Positions 1 through 6,555 of a stretch of DNA of 20,897 nucleotides are shown piece by piece. The first letter of the stretch is position 1, and each line of letters opens with the position of its first letter. Source of the stretch: Promethearchaeota archaeon (GTDB lineage: Archaea; Asgardarchaeota; Lokiarchaeia; Sigynarchaeales; SOKP01); the NCBI GenBank assembly GCA_014729315.1, contig WJKD01000623.1, positions 1-20,897 of the forward strand, read 5' to 3'. Both the position numbers and the translations under genes were made by a program. The notes beneath the pieces were generated by a model. That model was given only the letters and a program-made list of their open reading frames with translations, was not told the DNA's origin and made no database searches.

Positions 1-576
1 AAGATTGAAAATCTGGAACGAATAATTGAGACCGAAAATCTTAGCATTAACGAAGAAAACGAGATTATCGACCAAATTAGCAATCTAGCCGAGAAAAAGA
101 AGAATCAGCTTGAGTCTCAACATAGCGACGATTTATATAAGATCGAACGGAAGATAGAGCTTGTAAAAATAAATTTGGATAAAATCTATGCCCAGTTAAA
201 TAAGTGGTCAAGTAAAAGCCAAGAATACCATTCTAAAATGCTGGATCTTTATAAAAAGGCGAACGAACTCAAAGATGAAAAGAAAAGGATGGAAGAGGAT
301 TTAATCGAAAATAAAAAAGAAGCAGATCGATATCACGAAAAATTTCTTGAAGTAATGAAGGAACGAAAAAGACTTTACGGAAGACAGCCTCGATATCGCT
401 CTAAGAGTAAGGGATCTCGCAAGAAAAAGGGGCAATTTCGCAGAAGTAATAAAAATAAGCAAGAAATAGAACAAATAAAGCAAGATAAATTAGCAACAGC
501 TTTAGAAAAGCAAAAAGCGGGAAAGAAATTAAATATATTCGAAGCGAGATTAATTCTCGAAAAATCGGGAAAATAA
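1..576 (+). CDS. Archaeal coiled-coil protein (COG1340-like), 5' end missing
   Basis: The frame is open from base 1 to the TAA at 574-576, so the gene starts left of the window; 191 codons are visible. The product is almost entirely Lys/Glu-rich heptad-like helix, followed by a basic patch rich in Arg, Lys and Ser (around 385-450). It ends in a short conserved-looking tail with the pattern ALEKQKAGKKLNIFEARLIL. This long coiled coil plus an 'ALEK...GKKL...E...LLE' C-terminus is what I recall for the archaeal coiled-coil family COG1340, whose function is not established. There is no signal peptide or membrane segment in the visible part. A TTG at 175 could be taken as a start, but the open frame upstream encodes the same kind of coiled coil, so it is internal. 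Confidence 0.75.
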   Translation, partial: KIENLERIIETENLSINEENEIIDQISNLAEKKKNQLESQHSDDLYKIERKIELVKINLDKIYAQLNKWSSKSQEYHSKMLDLYKKANELKDEKKRMEEDLIENKKEADRYHEKFLEVMKERKRLYGRQPRYRSKSKGSRKKKGQFRRSNKNKQEIEQIKQDKLATALEKQKAGKKLNIFEARLILEKSGK

Positions 577-729
577 ACACTTCTTTCGACGAATAATATT
601 TGTATTTACATAAATCTGAATTCTTAAGAAAGTCATTCTTTTACGAATCAATTTTTTGATATAAGATTAATTGATTTGATTTACGCCTCAACATGTTTTT
701 ATTAAAGAAATTATATATTCTATTAATAG

Positions 730-1380
730 ATGGACCATTCCGAAAAAGCGACTAAGATTCGAAATTCACTATTAGAGTGGTACGAGAAAAATCAAAACAA
801 CCATTATCCTTGGAGGAAAACCTCCGATCTCTATCAAATCTTAATAACGGAAATTTTACTCCAAAAAACTATCGCATCTAATGTTTTAAACATTTACACA
901 CCTTTTTTTAAAAAATATACTGGTTTTAAAGCCATTTTAAATACCCCATTAGAAGAATTGAAATCAGACATTAAACAACTAGGTCTTTCAAATAAAAGAT
1001 CTCAAATCTTAAAGGATTTAAGCAAACTAATTATCGATGAATATAAAGGAACTATCCCTCAGGATCCAGAGGTCTTAAAACAAATTAAGGGAATTGCGGA
1101 CTACGTAAGTAATGCATACTTATGCTTCGGATTAAATAAAAGAACCCTATTCTACGACGTTAATATAAAAAGATTTATTTCGAGAATATTCACTCAGAAT
1201 CAAAATGAAAGTAAAATTGATTTTTTCAAAGAGAGTTTAAATTTCTTACTGCCGGACTCGGACGTAAAGTCTATATATTGGGCAATCCTAGATTTTGGCA
1301 GTAAAATTTGTACAAAAACAAATCCTCTTTGTAACCAATGCCCCGTATCGAAATATTGTAAATATTATTCAAAAGATTGA
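730..1380 (+). CDS. Mig/MutY-type DNA glycosylase (endonuclease III superfamily, Fe-S)
   Basis: This 216-residue protein resembles archaeal Mig (the T/G mismatch glycosylase of Methanothermobacter) and the MutY N-terminal domain. Such enzymes remove the mispaired base that follows deamination or oxidation. Visible marks are YPWRKTSDLYQILITEILLQKT (first part at residues 27-38, Glu41 within ITEILLQ), a helix-hairpin-helix at about 118-130, the catalytic-type Asp143 in FYDVNIKRF, and a C-terminal iron-sulfur loop with Cys194, Cys201, Cys204 and Cys210 in the C-x6-C-x2-C-x5-C spacing. The hairpin is unusual: the normal G-[VI]-G is GIA (121-123), with Tyr125 where endonuclease III has its catalytic Lys. 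That position is Tyr in Mig as I recall. There is no MutY C-terminal NUDIX-like domain. The ATG at 730 follows an A+T-rich stretch with TATA-like sequence at about 698-718. The choice between Mig (T removal) and MutY (A removal) specificity is not settled. Confidence 0.85.
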   Translation: MDHSEKATKIRNSLLEWYEKNQNNHYPWRKTSDLYQILITEILLQKTIASNVLNIYTPFFKKYTGFKAILNTPLEELKSDIKQLGLSNKRSQILKDLSKLIIDEYKGTIPQDPEVLKQIKGIADYVSNAYLCFGLNKRTLFYDVNIKRFISRIFTQNQNESKIDFFKESLNFLLPDSDVKSIYWAILDFGSKICTKTNPLCNQCPVSKYCKYYSKD

Positions 1381-1570
1381 AGGGAAATTATTTAAAATTA
1401 ATTTCTTTGTTATTTATCGTCCTTTTTTCTTCCTTCATAATCATAAAAATGTAAGTCTGTATGCGGACTAAGATTAAGTAAAACATCTTTCCTTTTTTGA
1501 CATGTTACTTGAAAAATACTTATTTTATTACTTAAAGGGCGAGTATAAGGAAAATATTAACCTAAAATTA

Positions 1571-1747
1571 AAAAAACCTTTAATTCTAAAGAGTATTACA
1601 TAATTCATTATTTCAAATTTAGATTAATCTGATGAAAATTGAGTAAGAAATTAGCAGAGATTCGTTCGATTTTGCAAGAGCATCACGAAGAGATGAAAAA
1701 TGCCATTCCTCTTATTGCGTCTGAAAATGTCACGAGTCCAGCTGTTC
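1571..1747 (+). repeat. Direct repeat, left copy: glyA promoter and first 36 codons
   Basis: Bases 1571-1747 align without gaps to 6556-6732 (constant offset 4985) with 17 mismatches by hand count, about 90% identity. Four mismatches are in the 68 bases upstream of the start and 13 are in the coding part. A 27-base block from 1591 is identical in both copies and probably contains the promoter core. Homology stops abruptly after 1747. Confidence 0.92.
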
Positions 1748-1809
1748 TTTTTGTTGAAGAGAATTTAATTCCTCTTGTGAGAGCAAGGATAAGTATCCCT
1801 TGGTTTTGA
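1639..1809 (+). pseudogene. Truncated 5' remnant of a second glyA (SHMT)
   Basis: A TTG start at 1639 begins 36 codons that match the start of the intact glyA at 6624 (MSKKLAEIRSILQEHHEEMK against MSKKLSEIRSILQEHHEEMK, then NAIPLIASEN). After GCT-GTT the frame runs into unrelated DNA and stops at TGA 1807-1809. All of the PLP-binding and catalytic region is missing, so the product cannot be a working serine hydroxymethyltransferase. Of 13 coding differences from the intact copy, 10 are synonymous and 3 give only two amino-acid changes (Ala/Ser, Val/Ile). That pattern means the fragment came from a functional, separately evolving glyA and was truncated later. It abuts the LRR relic on its right. 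Confidence 0.88.
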
Positions 1810-2724
1810 GGAATTCCCTTACGTTAGGATGCCCACCTGCGTATTTCTTTGCGATATCCTCTTTAAAAACCTTTTTCGCTTACGGGTCTCCCGCCTCTGT
1901 AAGTTCTTCAAAAGCGGAAAGGCGAGGTTACGGTGAAGTAAACGAGTATCATATTCGTATTCCGTCCATGCTTGGATGTTCGGCGCTTGCGCCAGAAATC
2001 GCTCTTTGGATGTGAGCTGCCCCTCCAGTCCCATCGCTCGTTTTTCGAATGCTTTACGCTCTTTGATCCCCGTTGACCCTACGCTCTCGAGGTAGCATTG
2101 CTCTGTCTCATCGATCGAGCTGATGTCGTTCACTATCCAGAGCGTCTCGGGAGTAAATTGGAGCCGTAAGAACGCCCATTGGCGGAACGAGGCGCCGTTC
2201 ATGTAGATTATGGCGCGCTCACCGTCCATGTTGCTTACTAACTTGACCGTGAGTCAATCGTTTATAACGAGCTCAGAGAGGGTTGGTGGTTTGCGCTCCA
2301 AGTACCCTTCGAAGTCTTCGTATAGCTACCCCGCTGACTCGGCCACCTGCTCGAACTCCCTAAGGCGCTTGAGTGACTCGTGAAAAGCACAGACCCGCAT
2401 AAATGTTACGGATTCCAGGAGCGTTTCTAGCCTTGTAAAGCGCCGGAAAGGGTTCTCTCGGAAATCAAGCTCTTCTAGGTTCGGAAAATGCCTGAGCGCC
2501 ACAAAGTCGAGAGCGCAGAGCTTGTTATGCTCGAAATATTGCCCTTTGATGTGTAGGACAACTTTCATGGTTCGAATGTTCGATAGGCTTGAAATTCGGT
2601 TGTGCTTAAAATTGAAACCTTTACACGAAGGCAATTTTTCGAGCCCGCCCGCGGTGGGGATTTTGTTATGGTCGAGATGTATCGCGTATATGTTAGGAAC
2701 CAGCATATTTAAATGTTGTTTCAA
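1748..2724 (-). pseudogene. Decayed leucine-rich-repeat protein gene, truncated at both ends
   Basis: Read on the minus strand from 2724 to 1748, one reading frame gives LRR units (HLDHNKIP, NFKHNRISSL, YFEHNKLCAL, NLEELDFRENPF). These are followed in the same frame by a globular region (SNMDGERAIIYMNGASFRQW) and then an NLAFPLLK segment. Disruptions are an in-frame TAG at 2326-2328, TGA at 2254-2256 (probably once Trp), a one-base frameshift near 1903-1905, and TAA at 1880-1882. After the shift the frame continues as AKKVFKEDIAKKYAGGHPNV and then GYLSLLSQEE, up to the glyA junction. I recall 'NLAFPLLK.LTEAGDP.AKKVFKEEIAK' from Lokiarchaeota-type LRR proteins. The whole stretch is clearly richer in G+C than its neighbours. 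The N-terminal side stops at about 2705 where A+T-rich DNA begins. Two shorter open stretches (2326-2724 and 1819-2229) are pieces of this one relic, not separate genes. Confidence 0.8.
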
Positions 2725-2819
2725 AATAGATTGAATAATGTTGAAGAAAAAATTAAATTGCTGTTTTATAATAAAAAAGTGGCTTTAAGAGTTTATAAAA
2801 ATAATAATAGAGGTTCTAA

Positions 2820-3995
2820 TCATTTTTCAAAATATTCATTATATTTACTTAGAAGTATATCTTTCCATAGATTAATGTATCTATACTCTCTTCTATGTAA
2901 ATCAAAGGTAACCTGATTAAACATATTTTCTATATCTTCTAGTATATCTTCAATTGGAAATTGGTTTACTTTTTCAACTTTATTTTGAACGATTTCATAA
3001 TAACTATTAATTCTGGAATTTAAATCTGAAGTCTCTACATTCCTCGGCAACTCATTTTGAACACCTGCATTTCTAGCAATTAAAGTCGCTCCTTTTGTAA
3101 TTGAAATACTCCTCTCGATTTGTGGTATGTATATAAAATTAGAACTCCCTCCTTTTGATTCCGATTTAAAGGGTTTATATTCTGAGGAGGTTTGACCAAT
3201 CATTACATTTGAACAAACTTCCTTTAATCCAAAATATTTCAAATATTTACCAAATTCAGAATTATTCATCAATATTACTTCTTGGTTATTTAAACTAAAC
3301 CTGTAAATTAGATCAATTAAATTTTTGAAGTATAAATTCAAATCCTTCTTACTATATTGGCTTAGTTCCAAGGCATTGATCAAAATTCCATGAGACTTCT
3401 GAAAATCTTGTGTAATTTTTTCTATATTCTTGGGATCTAAAAGAAGTTCTTTTGGAAACCGTAAAAGAGAATAATTTTCTGAATTTAATAACGAAAATCT
3501 TAAAGTATAATCGTAATAATCATCATTGATTTGATAAAATTCAAAATATGGAGCAACAAAAAAATCCAAATTTTCAATTGGATTATATTTTTTAACATTC
3601 CCTTTTTCACCTGCAATTGCTCGATAATAATTAAGAGGGATCTGTGTATTTGCCAGCATGGTTCTCTGATATCTAAGAACTTTTTTATAAAAATCAGTGA
3701 AGTTATCAGGCTCTTCCAAAAACTCTAAATTTATTATCTTCTCATCATTAAAAAGTCCCTCAAATTCTTCAAAGTATTCTAAATATTTTACATAAAATAC
3801 TCTATCTCCTCCATATTGGAATTTAAAAGTTTCAGGATCAATAAAATAGTGGAGATTTCTTCTACTTACCAAGTTATAACAAGCAGATTGAAAATTATAT
3901 AAATAAGATCCATCAATGTATATTTTACTCCCATTTGGTAAAATTTCATTGTAAAAGTGAGAATATTGAACTAGATATCTAAAATAATAATCCAA
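2820..3995 (-). CDS. Unknown 391-residue protein, possibly TIM-barrel, last gene of the accessory operon
   Basis: I do not recognise this family with confidence. The protein is soluble, rich in Tyr, Phe and Asn, with no signal peptide or membrane helix. Segments that look like beta/alpha-barrel strands are LHYFIDPETFKF (residues 48-59, Asp53), NLDFFVAPYFEF (142-153), HGILINALELS (202-212), EVILMNNSEFGKYL (239-252) and VCSNVMIGQTSS (260-271). These faintly recall tRNA-guanine transglycosylase-like barrels, a guess at low confidence. A charged helical tail follows (340-391). The TTG start at 3995 is supported by an AAGGAG-type ribosome binding site six bases upstream. The start lies one base after the stop of the PD-(D/E)XK-like gene, so the two are translationally coupled. 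It is last of four co-directional genes. Confidence 0.8.
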   Translation of the reverse strand: MDYYFRYLVQYSHFYNEILPNGSKIYIDGSYLYNFQSACYNLVSRRNLHYFIDPETFKFQYGGDRVFYVKYLEYFEEFEGLFNDEKIINLEFLEEPDNFTDFYKKVLRYQRTMLANTQIPLNYYRAIAGEKGNVKKYNPIENLDFFVAPYFEFYQINDDYYDYTLRFSLLNSENYSLLRFPKELLLDPKNIEKITQDFQKSHGILINALELSQYSKKDLNLYFKNLIDLIYRFSLNNQEVILMNNSEFGKYLKYFGLKEVCSNVMIGQTSSEYKPFKSESKGGSSNFIYIPQIERSISITKGATLIARNAGVQNELPRNVETSDLNSRINSYYEIVQNKVEKVNQFPIEDILEDIENMFNQVTFDLHRREYRYINLWKDILLSKYNEYFEK

Positions 3996-3996
3996 A

Positions 3997-4380
3997 CTAA
4001 TCTCCTTTAATTTGTTGTTTTACTAATAGATGATAATTTTCGTTTAGAATAGGTGATTCTTTAGGATGAATTATTAGCTTACATTTTTCTTTTTCAATTG
4101 AAAGTAATCCAAATCCATATTTTTCAAGGATTTCTGTAGAGACCAATTCCTTATACTTATGCCAGATCCCTAAATAACAATAATTAGCACATAATTGATT
4201 GGTTTCTATTTGATTCAAGGCAGATTTCCAGTCTTTTATTTTAAGCTCAACTGCATGTATATCATTATTTTCATCAAGATAAGTAAAATCAATCCTTTTT
4301 CTAAAGAATTTTACTTCATGACTACATTCGTAGTCGCAGAAACTTTTTTCGATATAATTATGCATTAATCTTTCTTTCAT
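3997..4380 (-). CDS. PD-(D/E)XK-like nuclease-fold protein, 127 aa
   Basis: This small protein has the core of a PD-(D/E)XK nuclease fold: FFRKRIDFTYLDENNDIHAVELKIKDWKSAL can be read in two parts as Arg-Ile-Asp31 on one strand, a turn, then Glu45-Leu-Lys47 on the next strand, followed by a helix carrying Gln57. This D...ExK arrangement, followed by a Cys/Tyr-rich strand (ANYCYLGIW) and a hydrophobic strand (GFGLLSI), matches short restriction-endonuclease-like proteins that often accompany DNA or RNA processing systems. It starts with ATG at 4380, 11 bases after the PIN gene stops. I see no clear ribosome binding site, so it is probably read from the operon mRNA. The fold assignment is by eye; substrate is unknown. 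Confidence 0.75.
   Translation of the reverse strand: MKERLMHNYIEKSFCDYECSHEVKFFRKRIDFTYLDENNDIHAVELKIKDWKSALNQIETNQLCANYCYLGIWHKYKELVSTEILEKYGFGLLSIEKEKCKLIIHPKESPILNENYHLLVKQQIKGD
4001..4006 (-). promoter_or_regulatory. Ribosome binding site deciding the TTG start of the 391-residue gene
   Basis: AGGAGA on the minus strand lies within the last codons of the PD-(D/E)XK-like gene, about six bases before the TTG at 3995. It supports this TTG rather than a later start. Confidence 0.6.
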
Positions 4381-4391
4381 TTTTTTTCAAA

Positions 4392-4976
4392 TTAAATCTG
4401 TCTTATTCTTAAATATTTTAAGTTTGAAAATTTCTTTTTAATCTTCTCTGGTATGCTTTTAACAAAAGAGATCCCCATAAAAAAATTATCTAAGGATTCA
4501 AAACCCTTCTCTTGAAAATTTGCTTTAAGTTCAACGCTAGCATCATAAAATTCTTTATCTTTTACTATTAATTCATTAATGTCATTCATTAAACAAAATG
4601 AGAGATGTAATGCATCTCCGGTGTGAAGTTTGTAATTTGAACCAATAAACCAAGCTAATTTATATAATAAATCGTCTACAGGAACGATATTGGATATTGA
4701 ATAAATCTTTTTTAAAATCATAGGACTTTTAGAAGCACTATTTCTTCTATTTAAAACGCAAAGAATCTCCAATATAGAGATCTCTGATAAACAGATGATT
4801 TGCTCTTTATTTTCAATTTCTTTAATTAGTTTAATTATAACATCAAGATTTTCATCCCCAGTCGTACCACCTTTCTCGAAATTCTCTTTCTTTTGTTTGT
4901 TTAATGCAAAAAAACTAAATAATATATCAGAATCAATAAATATTAATGATTTCATAATCTTTTGCCGCTTTTTCAT
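4392..4976 (-). CDS. PIN-domain ribonuclease (VapC-like)
   Basis: PIN domains are Mg-dependent ribonucleases, often the toxin of toxin-antitoxin pairs. The four acidic positions are visible: Asp15 in LIFIDSDILF, Glu70 in LSEISILEIL, Asp121 in TGDALHLSF and Asp140 in LIVKDKEF, in the usual order and spacing. At 194 residues it is longer than typical VapC (about 130). The extra length is an insert after the first strand (residues 25-55) and a basic tail after residue 165. Two starts are possible: ATG at 4976 or ATG at 4955, which removes seven residues and begins directly at the first strand (MKSLIFIDSD); the second fits PIN proteins better. It lies 24 bases after the wHTH/SocA-like gene, which would be the antitoxin candidate. 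Classification as a toxin is inference. Confidence 0.85.
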   Translation of the reverse strand: MKKRQKIMKSLIFIDSDILFSFFALNKQKKENFEKGGTTGDENLDVIIKLIKEIENKEQIICLSEISILEILCVLNRRNSASKSPMILKKIYSISNIVPVDDLLYKLAWFIGSNYKLHTGDALHLSFCLMNDINELIVKDKEFYDASVELKANFQEKGFESLDNFFMGISFVKSIPEKIKKKFSNLKYLRIRQI

Positions 4977-5000
4977 TTTTAATTGTTTTCTCTATCGTTG

Positions 5001-5573
5001 CTAGCATCTCCAAGATTCTCGAATCACATCTTTAACAGAATAACCAGAATTAATTATTGAGTTATATTCTTTCTCTAAGTCTCCCTCTAGATTTGAAAAT
5101 ATTGATTTTTTTTCAAAAATGTCATCCCTAATTTTTGAATTGATAGCTGTTTTTGGATACCAAAAATAAGAGAATGAAATGATATCTTTTTGTTCTTTAT
5201 TTTCAAATTTATCTAATATTTCAAGTGCTTTTAATTCACTTGAAAGCAAATTATCTGTGAGTGTCTTAGCTATTTTATTGCCTGTTGGAGTAAGATTATA
5301 AATATTAATTCTTTTATCAGCTTGAAATTGCACTTTTTTTTTTGTTACCCAATTATTGTCCTGATAAACTTGAATAATATCGTTTACTTGAGTAGCGAAA
5401 TCTCCATAATCATAGGGAGTATAAGTAATATCTACTTCAAATTCACTATCAAGTCTAATAATATCAATTAACTTTTGCAATGTAGTGCTTCCTTTTATTT
5501 CTCCTCCATACTTATAAAATAGAATGAAAATTAAATCCCCTAAATTTATTTTTTTTAGTTTCAACAATCTCAC
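5001..5573 (-). CDS. Helical/winged-helix regulator or antitoxin-like protein (SocA/Panacea-type resemblance)
   Basis: This is the first gene of the minus-strand operon. The N-terminal part reads LIFILFYKYGGEIKGSTTLQ then KLIDIIRL, followed by YTPYDYGDFA (residues 51-60) and IIQVYQDNNWV. The pattern 'TxLQKLxxxL ... PYxYGxF ... L/V...gWI' is that of small archaeal winged-helix proteins and of SocA/Panacea antitoxin-like domains. The C-terminal half is helical and charged, with a conserved-looking YFWYPKTAINSKI. At 190 residues it is complete. The start may be GTG 5573, but the GGTGAG at 5574-5569 suggests TTG at 5564 as the ribosome-bound start. In this position, just ahead of a PIN nuclease, it is a plausible antitoxin or autoregulator. 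That role is inferred. Confidence 0.75.
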   Translation of the reverse strand: MRLLKLKKINLGDLIFILFYKYGGEIKGSTTLQKLIDIIRLDSEFEVDITYTPYDYGDFATQVNDIIQVYQDNNWVTKKKVQFQADKRINIYNLTPTGNKIAKTLTDNLLSSELKALEILDKFENKEQKDIISFSYFWYPKTAINSKIRDDIFEKKSIFSNLEGDLEKEYNSIINSGYSVKDVIRESWRC

Positions 5574-5574
5574 C
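5569..5574 (-). promoter_or_regulatory. Ribosome binding site of the accessory operon's first gene
   Basis: GGTGAG on the minus strand matches the archaeal GGTGA Shine-Dalgarno core. It overlaps the GTG at 5573 and sits four bases before the TTG at 5564, so it favours 5564 as the true start. Confidence 0.45.
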
Positions 5575-5618
5575 TAAGTATAATATGCATATTCATAATG
5601 AAAAATTTATAGTTTAGG

Positions 5619-5629
5619 TTATATAAATA
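5619..5629 (-). promoter_or_regulatory. TATA box for the four-gene minus-strand operon
   Basis: On the minus strand the sequence TTTATATAA lies about 45-55 bases upstream of the first gene. An initiation site some 25 bases downstream would leave a short leader containing the GGTGAG ribosome binding site. No other strong TATA-like element lies between the four genes, which fits one transcript. Confidence 0.5.
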
Positions 5630-5659
5630 AAAAAAAGATATAAAATAACTTTGAGTCTA

Positions 5660-5830
5660 TTGAATTTCAAACTTTCAATTTTTCTTCTATTATATCTTAG
5701 ACCCCGTATCACCTCGTTGACCGACGACGAGATCCACGCAACCGTCGAGGAATCGCTTTCGAACGAGTTTTCCTTTTACGGACAGGAATACATCAACGAC
5801 GCGCTCTATTCGCTCGGAATCCTCAAATAA
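5660..5830 (+). pseudogene. 3' relic of an unidentified G+C-richer gene
   Basis: From 5702 to the TAA at 5828-5830 the frame encodes PRITSLTDDEIHATVEESLS followed by NEFSFYGQEYINDALYSLGI and a final LK. The codon usage is G/C-ending (ACC, GAC, GAG, ATC, GTC), unlike the A/T-ending codons of nearby genes. This looks like the genuine C-terminus of a protein. To the left of about 5701 the sequence changes abruptly to A+T-rich DNA. The frame stays open back to a TTG at 5660, giving a possible fused 56-residue peptide, but there is no ribosome binding site. It is followed directly by T-tracts that would end transcription. I do not recognise the family. It is probably the surviving end of a gene cut by the A+T-rich operon segment. 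Confidence 0.55.
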
Positions 5831-5890
5831 CCCTCTTTCCCCTTTTTTTTGCTTTTCTTTATCTTTTGCTTTTTTTTCTTTTTTAGTGTT
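5831..5890 (+). terminator. T-rich archaeal terminator after the gene relic
   Basis: Directly after the relic's TAA there is a run of pyrimidine-rich DNA with three T-tracts of six to nine bases, separated by C or G (5841-5850, 5870-5878, 5879-5884). Multiple T-tracts without a hairpin are typical of archaeal intrinsic terminators. Its position supports the view that the relic was once an expressed gene. Confidence 0.6.
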
Positions 5891-6555
5891 GTTTCTTTTT
5901 TATTTTTTTATAAGCTCATTAATAACTTTAATTTTCACATGGTTATTCTATCTCTCAATCCAGATAATATAATGTTTTGTTTTTATCGTAAAGATAATTT
6001 TTGAAGAGAATTTTTTATTGATCAGGTCCAAGGAGGATCAATACATGAGGTTGGACTCACTCCCAGAAGATTACTTAACTCTACAGCTAATTCCGTTCCT
6101 GCTTGATTTAATTCGATGGTTCTTTGACCGAGTTCAAATAAGAGAACCAAAAGTATTTCCACTATCTCACTTCGGCGTAGCTTTTTTAAGAGATGCCATT
6201 TTTCGTCTTTTTGGCTTTTTCGTGCCACTCTGCATCTTTTAGATCGAGCTCAGTATTTATTACAGGTATTAACCTTGAGGATTAGCCGAAATCATCGGAG
6301 ACCTTTTTTTTTTAACGAGTAGCTCCAAAAGAAGCATCACAAAGAGGACAGATATTATACTCACTAAGTTAAAGTGCCGACAATTAAAAAGATTTTAAGT
6401 GGAAAGTTAATCCAGGTTAAGGTAGGTTCTTTTTATTCGCTTATTCTCAATTTTTTTACAGAAAATTAGAGCCAAATCCGTATATTTGTCCGTTTCGACC
6501 ATTTAGACTTTTTTATTCACATCTCTAAGATTCCTTCAATAGATCTATTCTAATG
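5891..6555. other. About 660 bp without an intact gene; gene debris on the minus strand
   Basis: No convincing complete gene is seen here. Two minus-strand stretches look like coding debris: 6022-6228 (listed separately) and 6312-6362, which reads EYNICPLCDASFGATR then stop, a CxxC zinc-knuckle-like end. Stops separate them. An inverted repeat ATTGATC/GATCAAT (6017-6023 and 6036-6042) is present. Further T-tracts lie at 6304-6313. The last part (6400-6555) is plain A+T-rich sequence leading into the glyA promoter repeat. Confidence 0.5.
6022..6228 (-). pseudogene. Possible coding debris, 68 codons, family unknown
   Basis: The minus frame begins at a GTG and reads WHLLKKLRRSEIVEILLVLL then FELGQRTIELNQAGTELAVE, with Lys/Glu/Leu balance like real proteins of this genome. 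The opposite strand reads as an overly hydrophobic peptide, the usual signature of an antisense frame. No ribosome binding site or recognisable family is seen. The first residues overlap another open frame (DAEWHEKAKKTK), which suggests a frameshift near 6215. I treat it as a remnant, perhaps of a mobile element, with low confidence. Confidence 0.25.

Noticed and set aside
1454..1469. Short inverted repeat AGTC...GACT downstream of the glycosylase gene
   Set aside because: Arms of only four bases, expected by chance.
1800..2015. Plus-strand 71-codon frame
   Set aside because: Antisense of the LRR pseudogene, whose coding pattern is clear on the minus strand.
6018..6242. Plus-strand frame with an AAGGAGG-like site before ATG 6045
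   Set aside because: The ribosome-site match is good, but the peptide is almost entirely hydrophobic and is the antisense of a more protein-like minus frame; no family resemblance.
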